From Heligmosomoides polygyrus polygyrus (taxonomy: Eukaryota > Nematoda > Chromadorea > Rhabditida > Heligmosomidae), in the NCBI GenBank assembly GCA_947396885.1, contig OX377202.1, positions 29,627,407-29,691,406 of the forward strand: 64,000 nucleotides of DNA, given 5' to 3'. Each line of letters starts with the position of its first letter. The first letter of the stretch is position 1. The notes below the pieces were generated by a model. It saw only the letters and a list, made by a program, of their open reading frames with translations, had not been told where the DNA came from and ran no database searches. The translations under genes and the position numbers were made by a program. Positions 23,901 through 34,541 of the stretch are shown in pieces.

Positions 23901-26900
23901 AGCTGCAATAGGCTGTGAACACAACGCTTCTTCTGTGTGCTATACTGAGATGTGAGTGGGAGCAAGCGAGGAATCAATCTGGAGCAGGCGCAAGTTTCAA
24001 CGTGCTCCACGCTACGGATGCTTCCTTAAAGCCCATGCACACTTCTGCGAAACCGCGGCGCGGCAAGTGGAGCGACGGCTACCTCCGCGAAATCCGGCGG
24101 TCGCGGCGCGGTCGCGTTAGAGCATTGTTATAGGCAACGGGGCGACGTCCCCGTGCATGCCGCGCCGCCAGGAATGATTTGAACCATTCCAGCCTGCGGC
24201 ACTCAGCGCGGCGTCGCCTGCGATAGCCGCCGCGACAGCCGCAGGAGTGTGCATGCCCCCTCCCTGCGGCACGTGTCGCAGTGTCGCGCCGCGGTCATCG
24301 CGGCCCTATGCTTCATCGTGGCCACGCAGCGCTGTCGCAGAAGTGTGCATGGGCCTTTACCCAGCGTTGGTTGCCGGCGAAGCCGGCGACCGACGCTGGG
24401 TGAGGAAGCATCCGTAGCTAGGTTTGGGCTAGATCCCTAGCGTGGCCCGCGTCCAGCGTTGGCGGAGCCGTCGTGGCCCGCGGATGCGATGCCGGCGAAG
24501 CCGGCTAGTCTAGCGTGGCCCACATTCCAGCGTCGGCGCCGGCGAAGCCGGCGACCGACGCTGGTCACCAGAATAAGATGGGTGTCCAATGTATATCACA
24601 AGTGCTCCAATATGCCTCGAAGCGCGTCTCCTATTTGACCGCTGCTTGAGGCGCTCCACATTTGAACGTTTCCTCCTTTGCATCGCAGATAAGTGCGGCA
24701 TTAAAATTCTCATTTGTGGATCAAAAAGATAAAACTCCCTCAGACAGAAAACACTGCAATGATTTTAAGATAAATACTAAAGGACGGCGTTAATCAATGT
24801 CTCTTGCTGGACACCCCACGTGTTACTTCTGCAAGATATTGTAGAAGCAATTTGGATGTGTATTCGGTCATACAACGAATTGCGCTGGCCAACCAATGAG
24901 CATGTCAGCGCTTTATCTTTCTCAGACTAGTCTGGCACCAATTCACCGTGTTAGAGGTATGGAATTGATTGGGCTGAGAGAGAAATCTGAACAAAGTATG
25001 TGATATCAGGTCACGACAGCCGGCACCTCCTCCGAGTGCGCTCTACGCGCCCACGGGGTAAGAGGAGTGTCATAATAATCGCTAAGTGGTTGTTCTTCAT
25101 TGTAGAACTTAATGATTGTTCTCCTCTCTGTGATCGCTGTAGCTCGATACGGCGAGCAGAAGGAATGATGGTGTAACGATCCACCACAGAAAGGATTTTG
25201 AAGCAAAAAACATCATGATTGGGGCGCACAAAAGGCCATTATGGAAGTTTTGAGTCAGCTTCCAAAGTCTTTCGGATCACCTTCTTGTAACCTCACGAGT
25301 TATTGTCACTGGAGAACGTATTTGCTGTTAACCTTTCCTGAGCGAGCGGTAGCGGGGGGACGGTCAGGAGGTAAACCCGCCCCCTGCAGGGGTGCGTGCG
25401 ATCTTCCTCTCATCCTCCTTGCTCATCCATCCCCAACCCCCTGGGCTTCACCGAGAGTCTAACGGCTACCTTACGAAACCTTTGACATGCAAAACAAAAG
25501 TTTCCGGTCCTCAGAACAGCGGCTGCACCTGAAGCCACGCCCCCAGCAGGGGGCGGGTGTACCTCCTGTCGCGCGTCTGCGGTAGCGCCGCCGGATGAGC
25601 CGCTGTCGCGTATTGAAATGCTTGGTTGGAGTCCCGCCTCTGCAAACCCCTACGACTTTATATCGGGAACTCGGCACTATGCTTGTCTGGGAATGACAAC
25701 GTACTCGCTTGTCTATCAGCTGGTTACCTCAGGTCAATGTACAGTCCAAATATGTCTATAAAACGCCTGCACGACATGCATGGAAGAGGAAATTTTAGCG
25801 CGCTCCAAAAGAGACTGATTGACGTGTTCTTTATTTGTCATAATAAAGCTAGTGTTCATTCATCAAAAAGCAGTTCACTTTACCGACAACTCGTTTGTGT
25901 AAATAAAGGACTGTCACAGTCGTAGAACAATTAGGCAGTTCGTTGTAAAATCAAGGCTTCCGTGCAAATACCTAATATTTTGCCGCTGTTAAAGAGAAAT
26001 GTAAAGTTCCATGACTGTGCTTTTTCCAGCCTGGAATTCCGATCGAACGTTGACAGCGTCGTTTTTTCAGCCACAGTTAACCTACACAGGAGAGACGATG
26101 AATCGTCCCAACAAGCCAAAAACTACAACTGTCCCCCTTACCAAGGTAATACTAGGCTATCTTCTTCAGCTATAGAGTTTCAACCCTAATGGAGAATTGA
26201 ACGCCTCTGAGAAGAAAGCCGCAAGGCAATCAATCTTTCACTGTTTGTAATGGCATGAGTCGCTTTCAGTGGGGACTCATAGATGCTTTCACGTCGTAGC
26301 GTAACTTCATCTTGCAGCCCGAACCGAAAGTAAAGCCGCAACAGGTGAAGAGTGATCCAGAACAGCCGCCACCCCCTCCTCCGCCTGCCTCAGAAAAAGT
26401 GAGCGAAATGCACTGTTTTTACCACGTAATGAGATTCAGTAGGGATATGCATTCTAAAGGCTGCGTATACACAAAATTACCCACGAAAAGTGGTTCTGAA
26501 TCGAATGTGTTCAGTGGGACTACTACTCTTAATTCTTATTCTTCAGTTGTTGCCCTTTCATGGATAAGTGTGCTTGTTTCCATAGCAAAAAACTGTATAA
26601 TGCGAATCCAATAAATGCGCACAGATCTACTTTTTGAGCGGATCAAATTCACATTACCCGACAGCTTCCATAGTTTTGGACCCCGTTTACCTTATGCGCG
26701 CTCGATGGGTGTTCACCAGTGCTCAAGGTCTTTTTGAAAAAGGGGACAGTCGGAAGGGACTTACACCACAGTCTTGCGCACTTTATCCACCAGTTCGAGC
26801 ACTCAACGCAAAGCTTTCTTCTTACACTCCCACCAACACTCCCACCAACTCGACCATACAGCGTCTTTTTGCGTTGGCCACTATTAATTTTCCGCAACAA

Positions 26901-29900
26901 TTCTTTGAATCGGTCGTCACAGATCCCCCATTCTCAAAACTATTAGTAGTATGACAAAGTAATAATCGTAGCTTTTACAGGAACCGAAACCAGTGGAGGT
27001 CAAAAAGGTCCGTTGCGAAAAAAAATTCTGAAGCTAATGTTACGTTGCCGACGAATTTCCTATCTTCCTCCATCTTTGCTGCTGATTATGCTTCCAAAGG
27101 CTGTCCAGGTAGAAGTCCTCTACTCTGTTTAGTTTATAGGAAATCCACGCACCCGGCGAACAGGAAGAGGAAAACGTGGGTAAGAAGAAGTTCAAACCAC
27201 CGCCTAATATCACGAAAGCCGACGCGAAGGATCCACAGTACGAGGTAAATTTTCTACTGCTTCCATCTGCAGAGTGCAGCAGCTTCCAATAGATAAAACA
27301 TAGGAATCGTTTGACAGAATATTATAGACCGTAATATAATTGTGAAGACCGTAATATAATTGTGTTGACAACAGTTCTGTGCCAAGACGTTGTTAAATAG
27401 AGCTTTTTATTAGGTTGATGTTCCCACCGTCTCGTTGTCTTCAGAGGCCTAAAAACGGTTCGAGCGAGAGCAAACAACCCTGGGTTAGCTACAACCACAA
27501 TGTAACTGGAGAATGCGCAAAAGTGCTCTACCAGATGGAGCGCCGGAATCAAAGTCTTAATCTGTGAAAAGCCAAAAAAATATGCATACATGATCTCTAG
27601 TAGCAGTTTAGTACGTCAACCCTATAGAGTAGAATTTGTCGGGCAGGATAGTGTGAATAACTCTCGGGATTAAAACCGCTGCCAGTATAGTGCCAGATTT
27701 AGCTTTCACAGCGGCTCTTACAGTGATGCTAGCATGTCGGCCGATATGTGCTGCCATATATTGGATCCGAATGAATCATTTTCGAGTATCCGGTTCGGAT
27801 ATCACGATCCGAAACATCCAAAAATCCAGAGTTCGCGAAATTAGCGTTGTCCGAATCCTCCAGAGATTTTCCATCGGATTCATTGTATAGTATGTACTCT
27901 GCTCTTAATTCTCTGACATAAAAACCGATTTGCCACGGTGTGGCGTTGCGTGAGAACATTGGAAGGCGCACGTTGGGTCCATCTAGTTCTTGCCATTTCC
28001 GCAAACAACACTTCACTGAAACTACAAACCAATATAGGTTTGAGACATGTAAGGGACTGTACTACTTCAACTATATTCTTCCAACCTAAGCACTTAGCTC
28101 CCTTCATTCCAGCCATCCTCGATTTCGGTCGGCTTATCTGTAGGATCGGCATCTGTCGTGCCCCGGGCTGGCCGCCACCGGCATCGGTAACGGTGGCCCA
28201 GACCCGAGGCCACGTGTGTGGCAGATCGGTGGGGACTTACAGCACACTAATGCTCTTTACCTTCCAGCTACGCGGCACCAACTACGTAGGGCCCTGCTGC
28301 CCCAGCCGAACCATTGGGACTAGACTGCGATGGACTTTAGCTCCCTGGGGCCTCTACGACTCTGTGCCTACTTCCCCGCACGTCCTTGCGCCTTCCACTT
28401 TCTCCCATAGTATTGCGATCAATAAAGATGTTGGTATTCACCCGTCTTCACGCAACTCCCGCAGACATGAGATAGATATACAGATTTACTATCTACACAG
28501 CACTACTTCATAAGACACGCATGACTACGAGTCACGCAACTACCCGCCTACGCTCACTAGGGGAATCACCAACAGCAGCCCGCTAGGGTCCGGCGAGGTC
28601 CTGCCTGGGGCGTGTGCCCACGAGGCGGTGCTCCTCGCCTCGCACCTGCGGTTACCTCCTCCTGGCGTCCATGCCAGGGTAGATCCTCCTTCTCCTCCTC
28701 GGTCCTGCGCTCCTCGATGCTGCGGTGGAATCGGCTCGCTCCAGACTTCGGGACGTCCAGCGGATGTTGACGAGAGGACGACGATCGGACACGACCGTCC
28801 GGGGCGGCGGCAGACGAGAGAAGTGGCGCACGCGCGCGCGTTCATACTTCGTCGCAGCCAATCGACACTGCGTATTCGACAGGCGTGCGCTGCGGGACCA
28901 AGAGGGCACAGAGACTCTGCATCCTTCAAGAATCGTGGCGAAAGTCACGACAGCATCCATGAAAACCTGAACAATAAGCGATAGCGTTCGAAAATTAAAC
29001 ATCTACATAACCTCGCCAGGGAAACGTTAGGGCATAGTCTCACCCATCCGAAGACATTTTCTACCTAAATGCTCCATTAAACAAAAATAGTAAAAGAACT
29101 CTAACAGTATTTTAGTAAATTTAACAAAATTTCGAGTAAATTTTCACTGAATTGAACTAGTTAAAAGATTAGGTATCCCGACATTTCACAAATTTTAAGA
29201 CGCTACGAGGCATTGGGAACGAACTGTTTGCTGGCGATAATAATAAGAAGGATGAAGAGATCAAAGGAGGTGAAGGGCAAACTCCACCTAAAAAGGAATC
29301 GATGGTCCAGAAGAAAAAATTCAAGGAACCACCCAAGGTTAGTGTTATTTCCGAGTGTAAATTATCTCTGTTTTGCGGGGCGTTTACTGCCTTATAGGTT
29401 ATTGCTAGAAGCTAGGGTTTTAGTTGTGCATTTTGGTAGCTAATGCAGCATTAGGAATTCAAATCAAGCCTCTGATGTGTGTGTGTGTCGTAACGAATTG
29501 TACGCTGATTGCTTGAGGTTTTTGGACGTCTAGTCCCGTCTAGCCCAACACATGATCACGAATCCTAAATACTGTGATTTCTTGGCACGCTGATGATGAA
29601 CTTACCAATCTTGTCTGTCACTTGAACTTGATTACGGTCAGAAGATGTTCCTCGTCGGCTACGCAATGCGGTAGTTCGTTTCGCGTCAGTTGTGAACGCC
29701 GTAACCATCCACACTTTGTAACCAATTGCCTCACATTTGCAATCCGAAGTTGGAGCAAAACGCATGATTGGATCTTTCGCCCCTCCGACCTGTCCCTTAA
29801 GGCTACACCAGTTGGTTACGGTGGATGAGCGTTCTACCCCCTCGTCCCCCTGGACCGCCCACCCCCAACCCCTGGGCTTGCTAGAGTCAAGTGGCTGCCT

Positions 29901-31742
29901 TACGAGATAGTGGAGACGCAGACATTTGCCATGCCTCTGTTTAAAGGGCGGGGGGGGCGTAGAACACGCCACTCCGCCGTTGGTTACAAATACAATAGTT
30001 ATTATTGTGAAGCAGCACAAATGAAGAGTGGCAGTAAAATCCCTTATTTGAAACGCTGGATACATCTTGGCCTTGTGATCGGTGGCCCCACCGGCAGAGA
30101 CGACCGCCTGCCAATAAAGCTCCTAACCACTCCAGGGCGCGTGAGGGTCACCCGAGTGGTACCCAACAGCAAACCCGCAGGGTAAGGGAGCCCTACTGAT
30201 CAGCCTTGTTTATAGAGTATTGCCTGCGAACGTGTTGATGGAACTCCAGCTGTCGCCGACTGACCCTTCGCTTCACCTCCTGCCACCCGATTCCGCGCTT
30301 CTCCACCGTCCAGGGAAGGAAGACCCAAAATGCTCATATGAAGCAAGGGATAAAATTAAAATCTACAACCATACAATATTACGACGGACACCGCGGTCCA
30401 ACCTCGCGGGGACCTGCTTCCGTACGAGCAGTGACCTGAAAACATGAAGGAGTCAAATAATTTACCGGTTGGACACAAGACAACTCCATGAGATTTATTG
30501 TGAGACGTAGTGGGCAGCAATATTAAGCAGAGGACAGAAAAGAGAGAATAGAACAGGAAACCTCCTCGGTCGTTTTGAGCGGAATTCTAGAGCCGTGAGG
30601 ATCGAAGGGCTCACTAGACCCCATGGTCCGTGTGCTGTTACGCCCTAGCGAGCTGTGAAGACGTATTGCAGAGCAGGATGGGAGTCTAGACGAGAGAGCG
30701 GCTAACTTCGCCGCCGGAGCGCAGGGACGATCGATGTCGGGAGCAAGCTAAACATACAAAAGCGCGCGGCACCCGCCGCGACTGCTGCGGCAAGCGCGAC
30801 ACCTACATAGTGTGTGCTGCTACAGTCACAAAGTCTAACGCTCCTGTAACTGCACAATCTGCTTCGGATACCTCTGCTCAGCTATTTTAGGATGCATTTA
30901 GTTAGAGGAAATGATTATTTTGGGTGGGAACTGGATGACCTAACCCAAGCAATAGGCGATTGCTGCCATTGTGAAACGGTTTTGGGTTCTTTCATGACAC
31001 GAAGCTTCATTTCTAAAAGCCACTAATCTAGATACAATACACCGGGAGTGTGTTAGAGCTTCGTTTCCCCCATAACAGTCCACGTAGAAGCGATGCGTCA
31101 ATGGCGATTCAGCGCGCGTGCGGCAGAGGCCCGCCGACCGACTGCTGACGTCAGCCGCTTTCCTCAAGGGGATAGAAAGCCGGTCATCAAGATTTTATCA
31201 CGTACCAAATCAACTGCGTTCCCGTTCGTAGTAGAATTTGTCGAATAGAAGTCACCAGATCCATTCATCCCTTCCGCAGTTGGCCCTGGCCCCCGAGGCA
31301 AATCACGAGACTCTCTTGACAAAAACCACAATTAGAACGTTCAGACCTAACCGCACAGAACACTCTCAATCCCTCGCCAACTTTAACGGAGAATTGTAAG
31401 CTTACCATGCGATATGGTGAGCGATAAGCCGCGTTAAAAGCTCAGATAATGCGGCTTACCTCTCACCATATCACTTGATAAGCTTACAATTCTCCGTTAA
31501 AGTTACGGAAGTCGTTGATGAATCCGGCCCCTGGTGTAAACGCTCGTACAACGCTCGCAAGTGTTCCTATGCGTGCTTCTGATTCCTGCCGATGACGAGC
31601 AATACTGTAGTTTGAAAAATTCGCTACAGAAACTTAATTAGCGCATCTTTAGCTGCATATATTTCAGATTCAAAAAGCAGATGCAAAAGACCCACAATAC
31701 GAAACGTTGGCCGATGTTAAAGACGACATTTTTAAAGGTTAA
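20952..31742 (+). CDS. Nine-exon gene, membrane-anchored Lys/Pro-rich repeat protein
   Basis: Exons: 20952-21047, 22731-22799, 22860-22958, 26071-26145, 26318-26398, 26981-27007, 27140-27244, 29200-29337, 31668-31742. All introns are GT-AG and phase 0, which makes the model self-consistent. The product is 254 aa. Residues 4-25 form one hydrophobic segment (VEIVIFIVGLLFSILAHCV), a likely signal anchor. Residues 33-88 look helical (LERLKDCDENIKAASKLLDY; DPDVNEFERDVALLMLKD). Residues 89-149 are Pro/Lys-rich with seven consecutive prolines. Two C-terminal repeats follow: KKKFK-x-PP...KADAKDPQYETL near residues 164-186 and 222-244, each ending in an acidic-aromatic tail (NELFAGD; DDIFKG). Introns split the two repeats at different places. 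I do not recognise the family. AATAAA follows the stop at 31764. Missing small exons cannot be excluded. Confidence 0.75.
24029..24356. mobile_element. MITE, TTA target site (PIF/Harbinger-like)
   Basis: GC-rich, 328 bp, in intron 3 of the 254-aa gene. The terminal inverted repeats are 22 bp, A(A/G)GCCCATGCACACTTCTGC plus GA, with one mismatch. TTA flanks both sides (24026-24028 and 24357-24359). The flanking sequence without the element, CTTCCTTACCCAGCG, occurs uninterrupted at about 48028 in the 145-bp array, which confirms the 3-bp target duplication. TTA duplications are typical of PIF/Harbinger elements. Confidence 0.85.
24357..24566. repeat. Palindromic sequence related to the 145-bp satellite
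   Basis: ACCCAGCGTTGGTTGCCGGC, loop GAA, then GCCGGCGACCGACGCTGGGT form a near-perfect 43-bp palindrome, continued outward by GGAAGCATCCGTAGC, the inverse of GCTACGGATGCTTCC left of the MITE. A second hairpin, CCAGCGTCGG...CCGACGCTGG, ends the unit at 24566. It shares CCCAGCG(T)CGGTTGC and TAGCGTGGCCC with the satellite at 47.5 kb. Confidence 0.75.
24777..25052 (-). repeat. Decayed tRNA-derived SINE copy
   Basis: Collinear with 32527-32837 (AAAGGACGGCGTTAATCAAT, TGGCCAACCAATGAGCA, CAGCGCTTTATCTTTCTCAG, GCGCTCTACGCGCCC) but with many substitutions. It is an old copy in intron 3 of the 254-aa gene. Confidence 0.65.
25068..25650 (+). repeat. Dispersed repeat C with tRNA-like head, interrupted copy
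   Basis: Matches 34022-34382 in reverse: AACCTCACGAGTTATTGTCA, GGTAGCGCCGCCGGATGAGC and TTGGTTGGAGTCCC. The last two resemble RNA polymerase III A and B boxes of a tRNA-derived SINE. The copy is split by the MITE at 25355-25578. Confidence 0.75.
25355..25578. mobile_element. MITE, 9-bp target site (Mutator-like)
   Basis: 224 bp, flanked by the direct repeat GCGGTAGCG (25346-25354 and 25579-25587). Ends are inverted: CAGGAGGTAAACCCGCCCCC near 25365 and GGGGGCGGGTGTACCTCCTG near 25549. The paralogous repeat at 34060-34110 lacks the insert and has one copy of the site, so this is a clean insertion. A 9-bp duplication is typical of Mutator-like elements. Confidence 0.85.
27729..28016 (-). other. 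Open frame of unknown nature inside intron 7
   Basis: A 95-codon minus-strand frame containing LDGPNVRLPMFSRNATPWQI and YNESDGKSLEDSDNANFA reads like real protein rather than repeat shadow, but no family is recognised and no flanking exons could be joined. It might be a gene fragment carried by a transposon. Confidence 0.25.
28100..29000. other. GC-rich unrecognised intronic sequence
   Basis: GC-rich stretch within intron 7. It has no open frame with a recognisable motif and no resolved termini, and is probably transposon-derived. The region 29800-30330 (CCCCAACCCCTGGGCTTG, also near 25434) carries another fragment of the GC-rich MITE family. Confidence 0.35.
31378..31536. mobile_element. 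Palindromic MITE
   Basis: AACTTTAACGGAGAATTGTA...TGGTGAGCGATAAGCCGC pairs with GCGGCTTACCTCTCACCATA...TACAATTCTCCGTTAAAGTT around a spacer of about 18 bp, a near-complete palindrome of about 125 bp. It is followed by TCGTTGATGAATCCGGCCCC, also the right end of the element at 12490-12652. It lies in intron 8 of the 254-aa gene. Confidence 0.8.
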
Positions 31743-31763
31743 ATTTTACAGGTTAATTTTCAC

Positions 31764-31769
31764 AATAAA
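31764..31769 (+). other. Polyadenylation signal
   Basis: AATAAA 21 bp after the TAA stop (31740-31742) of the 254-aa gene, in T/A-rich sequence. It supports the last exon as terminal. Confidence 0.6.
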
Positions 31770-32526
31770 TATCAAATTCAACACATCATTTTTGCATGCT
31801 CTTGGTCTCTCCTCATTTTTTTCGCACAACTTCAGTTGGAAGGTGAAGGCTCCTGACGGAGTTCACAACAATATCTCACACATGCGACCTTCTATTAGAT
31901 GTGCTGCTTTCCACTTTTCGATGCAGTTCAGTCTTTCCTTATTCGAAGGCGCTGCAATCAAAAGACATTTTCCATCACCCTTTCCCCTTCGATCCTAAAA
32001 TTGAAACTGGCACCTACCGTTGAAGTAATTCGTGGTTTTTAGTGCGATTCCAACGTGCATAAAATTCAGCACGTTCTAAAGATAAGCGGACTTGACTTTG
32101 CTTGTGCTTCTCTACTATGACACATCGACCGAAGAGGATGGTAATCCCGAGAAGGTCAGCCCATAGAAACTAAAAGGAGTATTGTTAGTCTGGATCCAGA
32201 AGTAGGAGTAGAACCTCTTCATCTTCCGTAGAAAAATTCATTTGTTCGACTGCCCCCTAAGCGAAGCAATTGCTATTAAAAAGAACTGAAGAAATGGTCA
32301 ACCATCGCTCCAGAACTTCGTTGTGCAGAGCTCCATCTCGAGCTACCCGCACAACATGCACGGGCTGGCATCATCTAACCTATACGGCGTCGGCACTAAA
32401 CCTGATTAACCTGCATAATTAAGCTGGATTAGGACAATTAAACCTGCCTTCCCTTTTCTGATTCCCAAGCTGTTTGCCATGCGGGACTTGTGAGCTTCTA
32501 AAATGAAGAAGAACTTGTGGTGTAAT

Positions 32527-32837
32527 CAAAGGATAAGGATAAAGGATAAAGGACGGCGTTACTCAATCCCTTCTGGGATGCGCCAGCGCATTCTACTTCT
32601 ACGGGATGTCGTGGAGGCGACATGAATGCGTATTTGGCCATACAATGACTTGCGGTGGCCAGCCGATGAACAAGTCAGCGCTTTATCCTTCCCAGGCAAT
32701 TCTGGTACCAATTCACCGACCCCGGAGGGATGGAAGGCTTGGTTGGCCTGGGCGGGAAATCCGAACCAGGAACCTGGTATCGGGTGCACGCGACAGTCGC
32801 GCCTCCTCTGACCGCGCTACACGCGCCCGTGGTGTAA
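32527..32837 (-). mobile_element. tRNA-derived SINE
   Basis: Read on the minus strand it starts with a tRNA-like head (A box within TGTAGCGC-GGTCAGAGGAGG; B box near 32768-32755, GGTTCGGATTTCC). An unrelated body follows, then a (CTTTATC)n-type tail at 32527-32551. About 300 bp. A near-identical copy in the opposite orientation is at 46587-46882, so the family has been recently active. It needs a LINE partner for movement. Confidence 0.85.
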
Positions 32838-33139
32838 TTGGCAATAGTTAATTCTATATATTCATCTACAATCATGAAATTATACTCACGGGCATTACTT
32901 GTGGAGGAAGAACAGGGGCACTTGTTCCGGGCGGCGCACGATCTTGAAAGACCTCCTCTCTTAGCCCACCCGCTTTTATGCAGTGGTATTCTAATGGCAA
33001 CCGTTGTCAAAACATAGCACCAAGACATGGAAATTTTTAATCAACACTTGAACCTAATAAACAACACAAAAGATCAAGTCAGCTTTGTTGACATTCCAGC
33101 GGGTCGGTTTCATTACGGCCACATCTCGCTGATCTGCTT

Positions 33140-33770
33140 TTGGATTTGACTCAGTGGCTCGCGTGCGCTCTACTGTTTGACACAGGACGTCCTCTGTCGT
33201 CAGGTATGAGGTCTCCAACGAGCGTACCTTCTAATTTTTTGCACTGTCAAAAAGGCCGTTTTGTCCTGAACTCGCAACGCTCCGGCAGACAATTTCCGAA
33301 GCAGCGGCGGAATATTCCTTCGTCGATCACTATTCCGAATCGTTCATCGCCGTCGATTGGGCAAGAATGAGAGTAGTGACGAGCTTCTCTCATGTAGAAG
33401 ACAAACTGCAGCGTTTCATCCACTCTGTTTCATCCACGGCCGTCTCTGTCTGCGTATATTCAGGCGAGGTGGTCGTCATCCTGTCGAAGCTGCTCAAGAG
33501 GTCTTACTTGTATTCAAACGCAACAGCTAGTAGCTGCGTGATGTCTGACGTTCCTCCGGGCCTGTTCAGATTGTGGTCGTCGTACTCTAGGAGGATAGCC
33601 GCCATTAGCTTGATCTCTATTGGGATAATCTGCTGGATGCTGCCTTTCTATCGGGAGAACACGAACTTGTACTTGATGTTGCTGTACTGGAGCTTCGCTG
33701 TTAATCTCCATGCTTTCAATGCTCCCTCGTTCCTGATTTTTCTCTGAACCTCAGGGCTGACTTCGCCACT
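33140..33770 (-). other. Possible decayed coding remnant
   Basis: On the minus strand, NEGALKAWRLTAKLQYSNI and, after one stop, IPIEIKLMAAILLEYDDHNL and GGTSDITQLLAVAFEY share one frame. It reads like an inactivated protein, perhaps a retroelement gag part, but no family can be named. It lies between the two converging genes. Confidence 0.3.
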
Positions 33771-34021
33771 TTAAACTTCCTCTAACATGCGATCGAAGTA
33801 CTCGTCACCGCTCACCAGATCAGGAATAGGTAACTCCACTATCACGGTCCTATTTGCAATTTCGTGGAGGTTGACTGTAACCTCTGTGCTACTTTTTGAA
33901 GCACTGTGCGTGTTTTGCTCTCTCAACGAGCTTACTTGACCTGCATCCGTTTCAGCTAGAGTTCCTGACCTCTCAACTTGTTCCCGAACTTTCTAACATC
34001 ACTCATGGAGCACTGCTCATC

Positions 34022-34382
34022 CTTGATCATATCTTGATCGGGACTCGAACCAAGCACTTCGAAGATACGCGACAGCCGACGGCTCATCCAACGGCGCTAC
34101 CGTTCGCCCAGGAAGAGATAGCAGCAAATACGTTTCCCAGTGACAATAGCTCGTGAGGCTACAAGAAGGTGATCCGAAAGGCTTTGGAAGCTGACTCGAA
34201 ACTTCCTAACGGCCTTTTGTGCGCCCAATCACGATGTTTCTTACTTCAAAGAACATTCCGTGGTGGATAGTTACACCTACTCTCCTTCTGCTCGCCGTAT
34301 CCAGCTACAGCGATTACAGAGAGTCATCGAGTTCTACAGTTAAGAACAACCACCAAGCGACGATTATGACACACCTCTCAAT
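34022..34382 (-). repeat. Dispersed repeat C, uninterrupted copy
   Basis: Reverse-complement counterpart of 25068-25650 without the 224-bp MITE. It contains A-box-like GGTAGCGCCGTTGGATGAGC and B-box-like GGTTCGAGTCCC on the minus strand, so it is probably a SINE with a tRNA-like part. It is the empty-site reference for the MITE. Confidence 0.75.
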
Positions 34383-34454
34383 CATGTGGTCATTCAAATA
34401 GCGTATGCATCTTGTTGAGGTAAATCTCCTGTAAAGCAGACAATATACACATGC

Positions 34455-34460
34455 TTTATT
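34455..34460 (-). other. Candidate polyadenylation signal of the zyg-9 gene
   Basis: AATAAA on the minus strand, about 80 bp after the candidate stop codon at 34544-34542. It supports, weakly, that the transcript ends here. Confidence 0.45.
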
Positions 34461-34541
34461 AGGAAGAGTCATTTACACGTGAAAGTAGGATCTTAGGAGA
34501 AGAGGAATTACAGTACGAGTACACAATTTCGTGGTGGTTGC

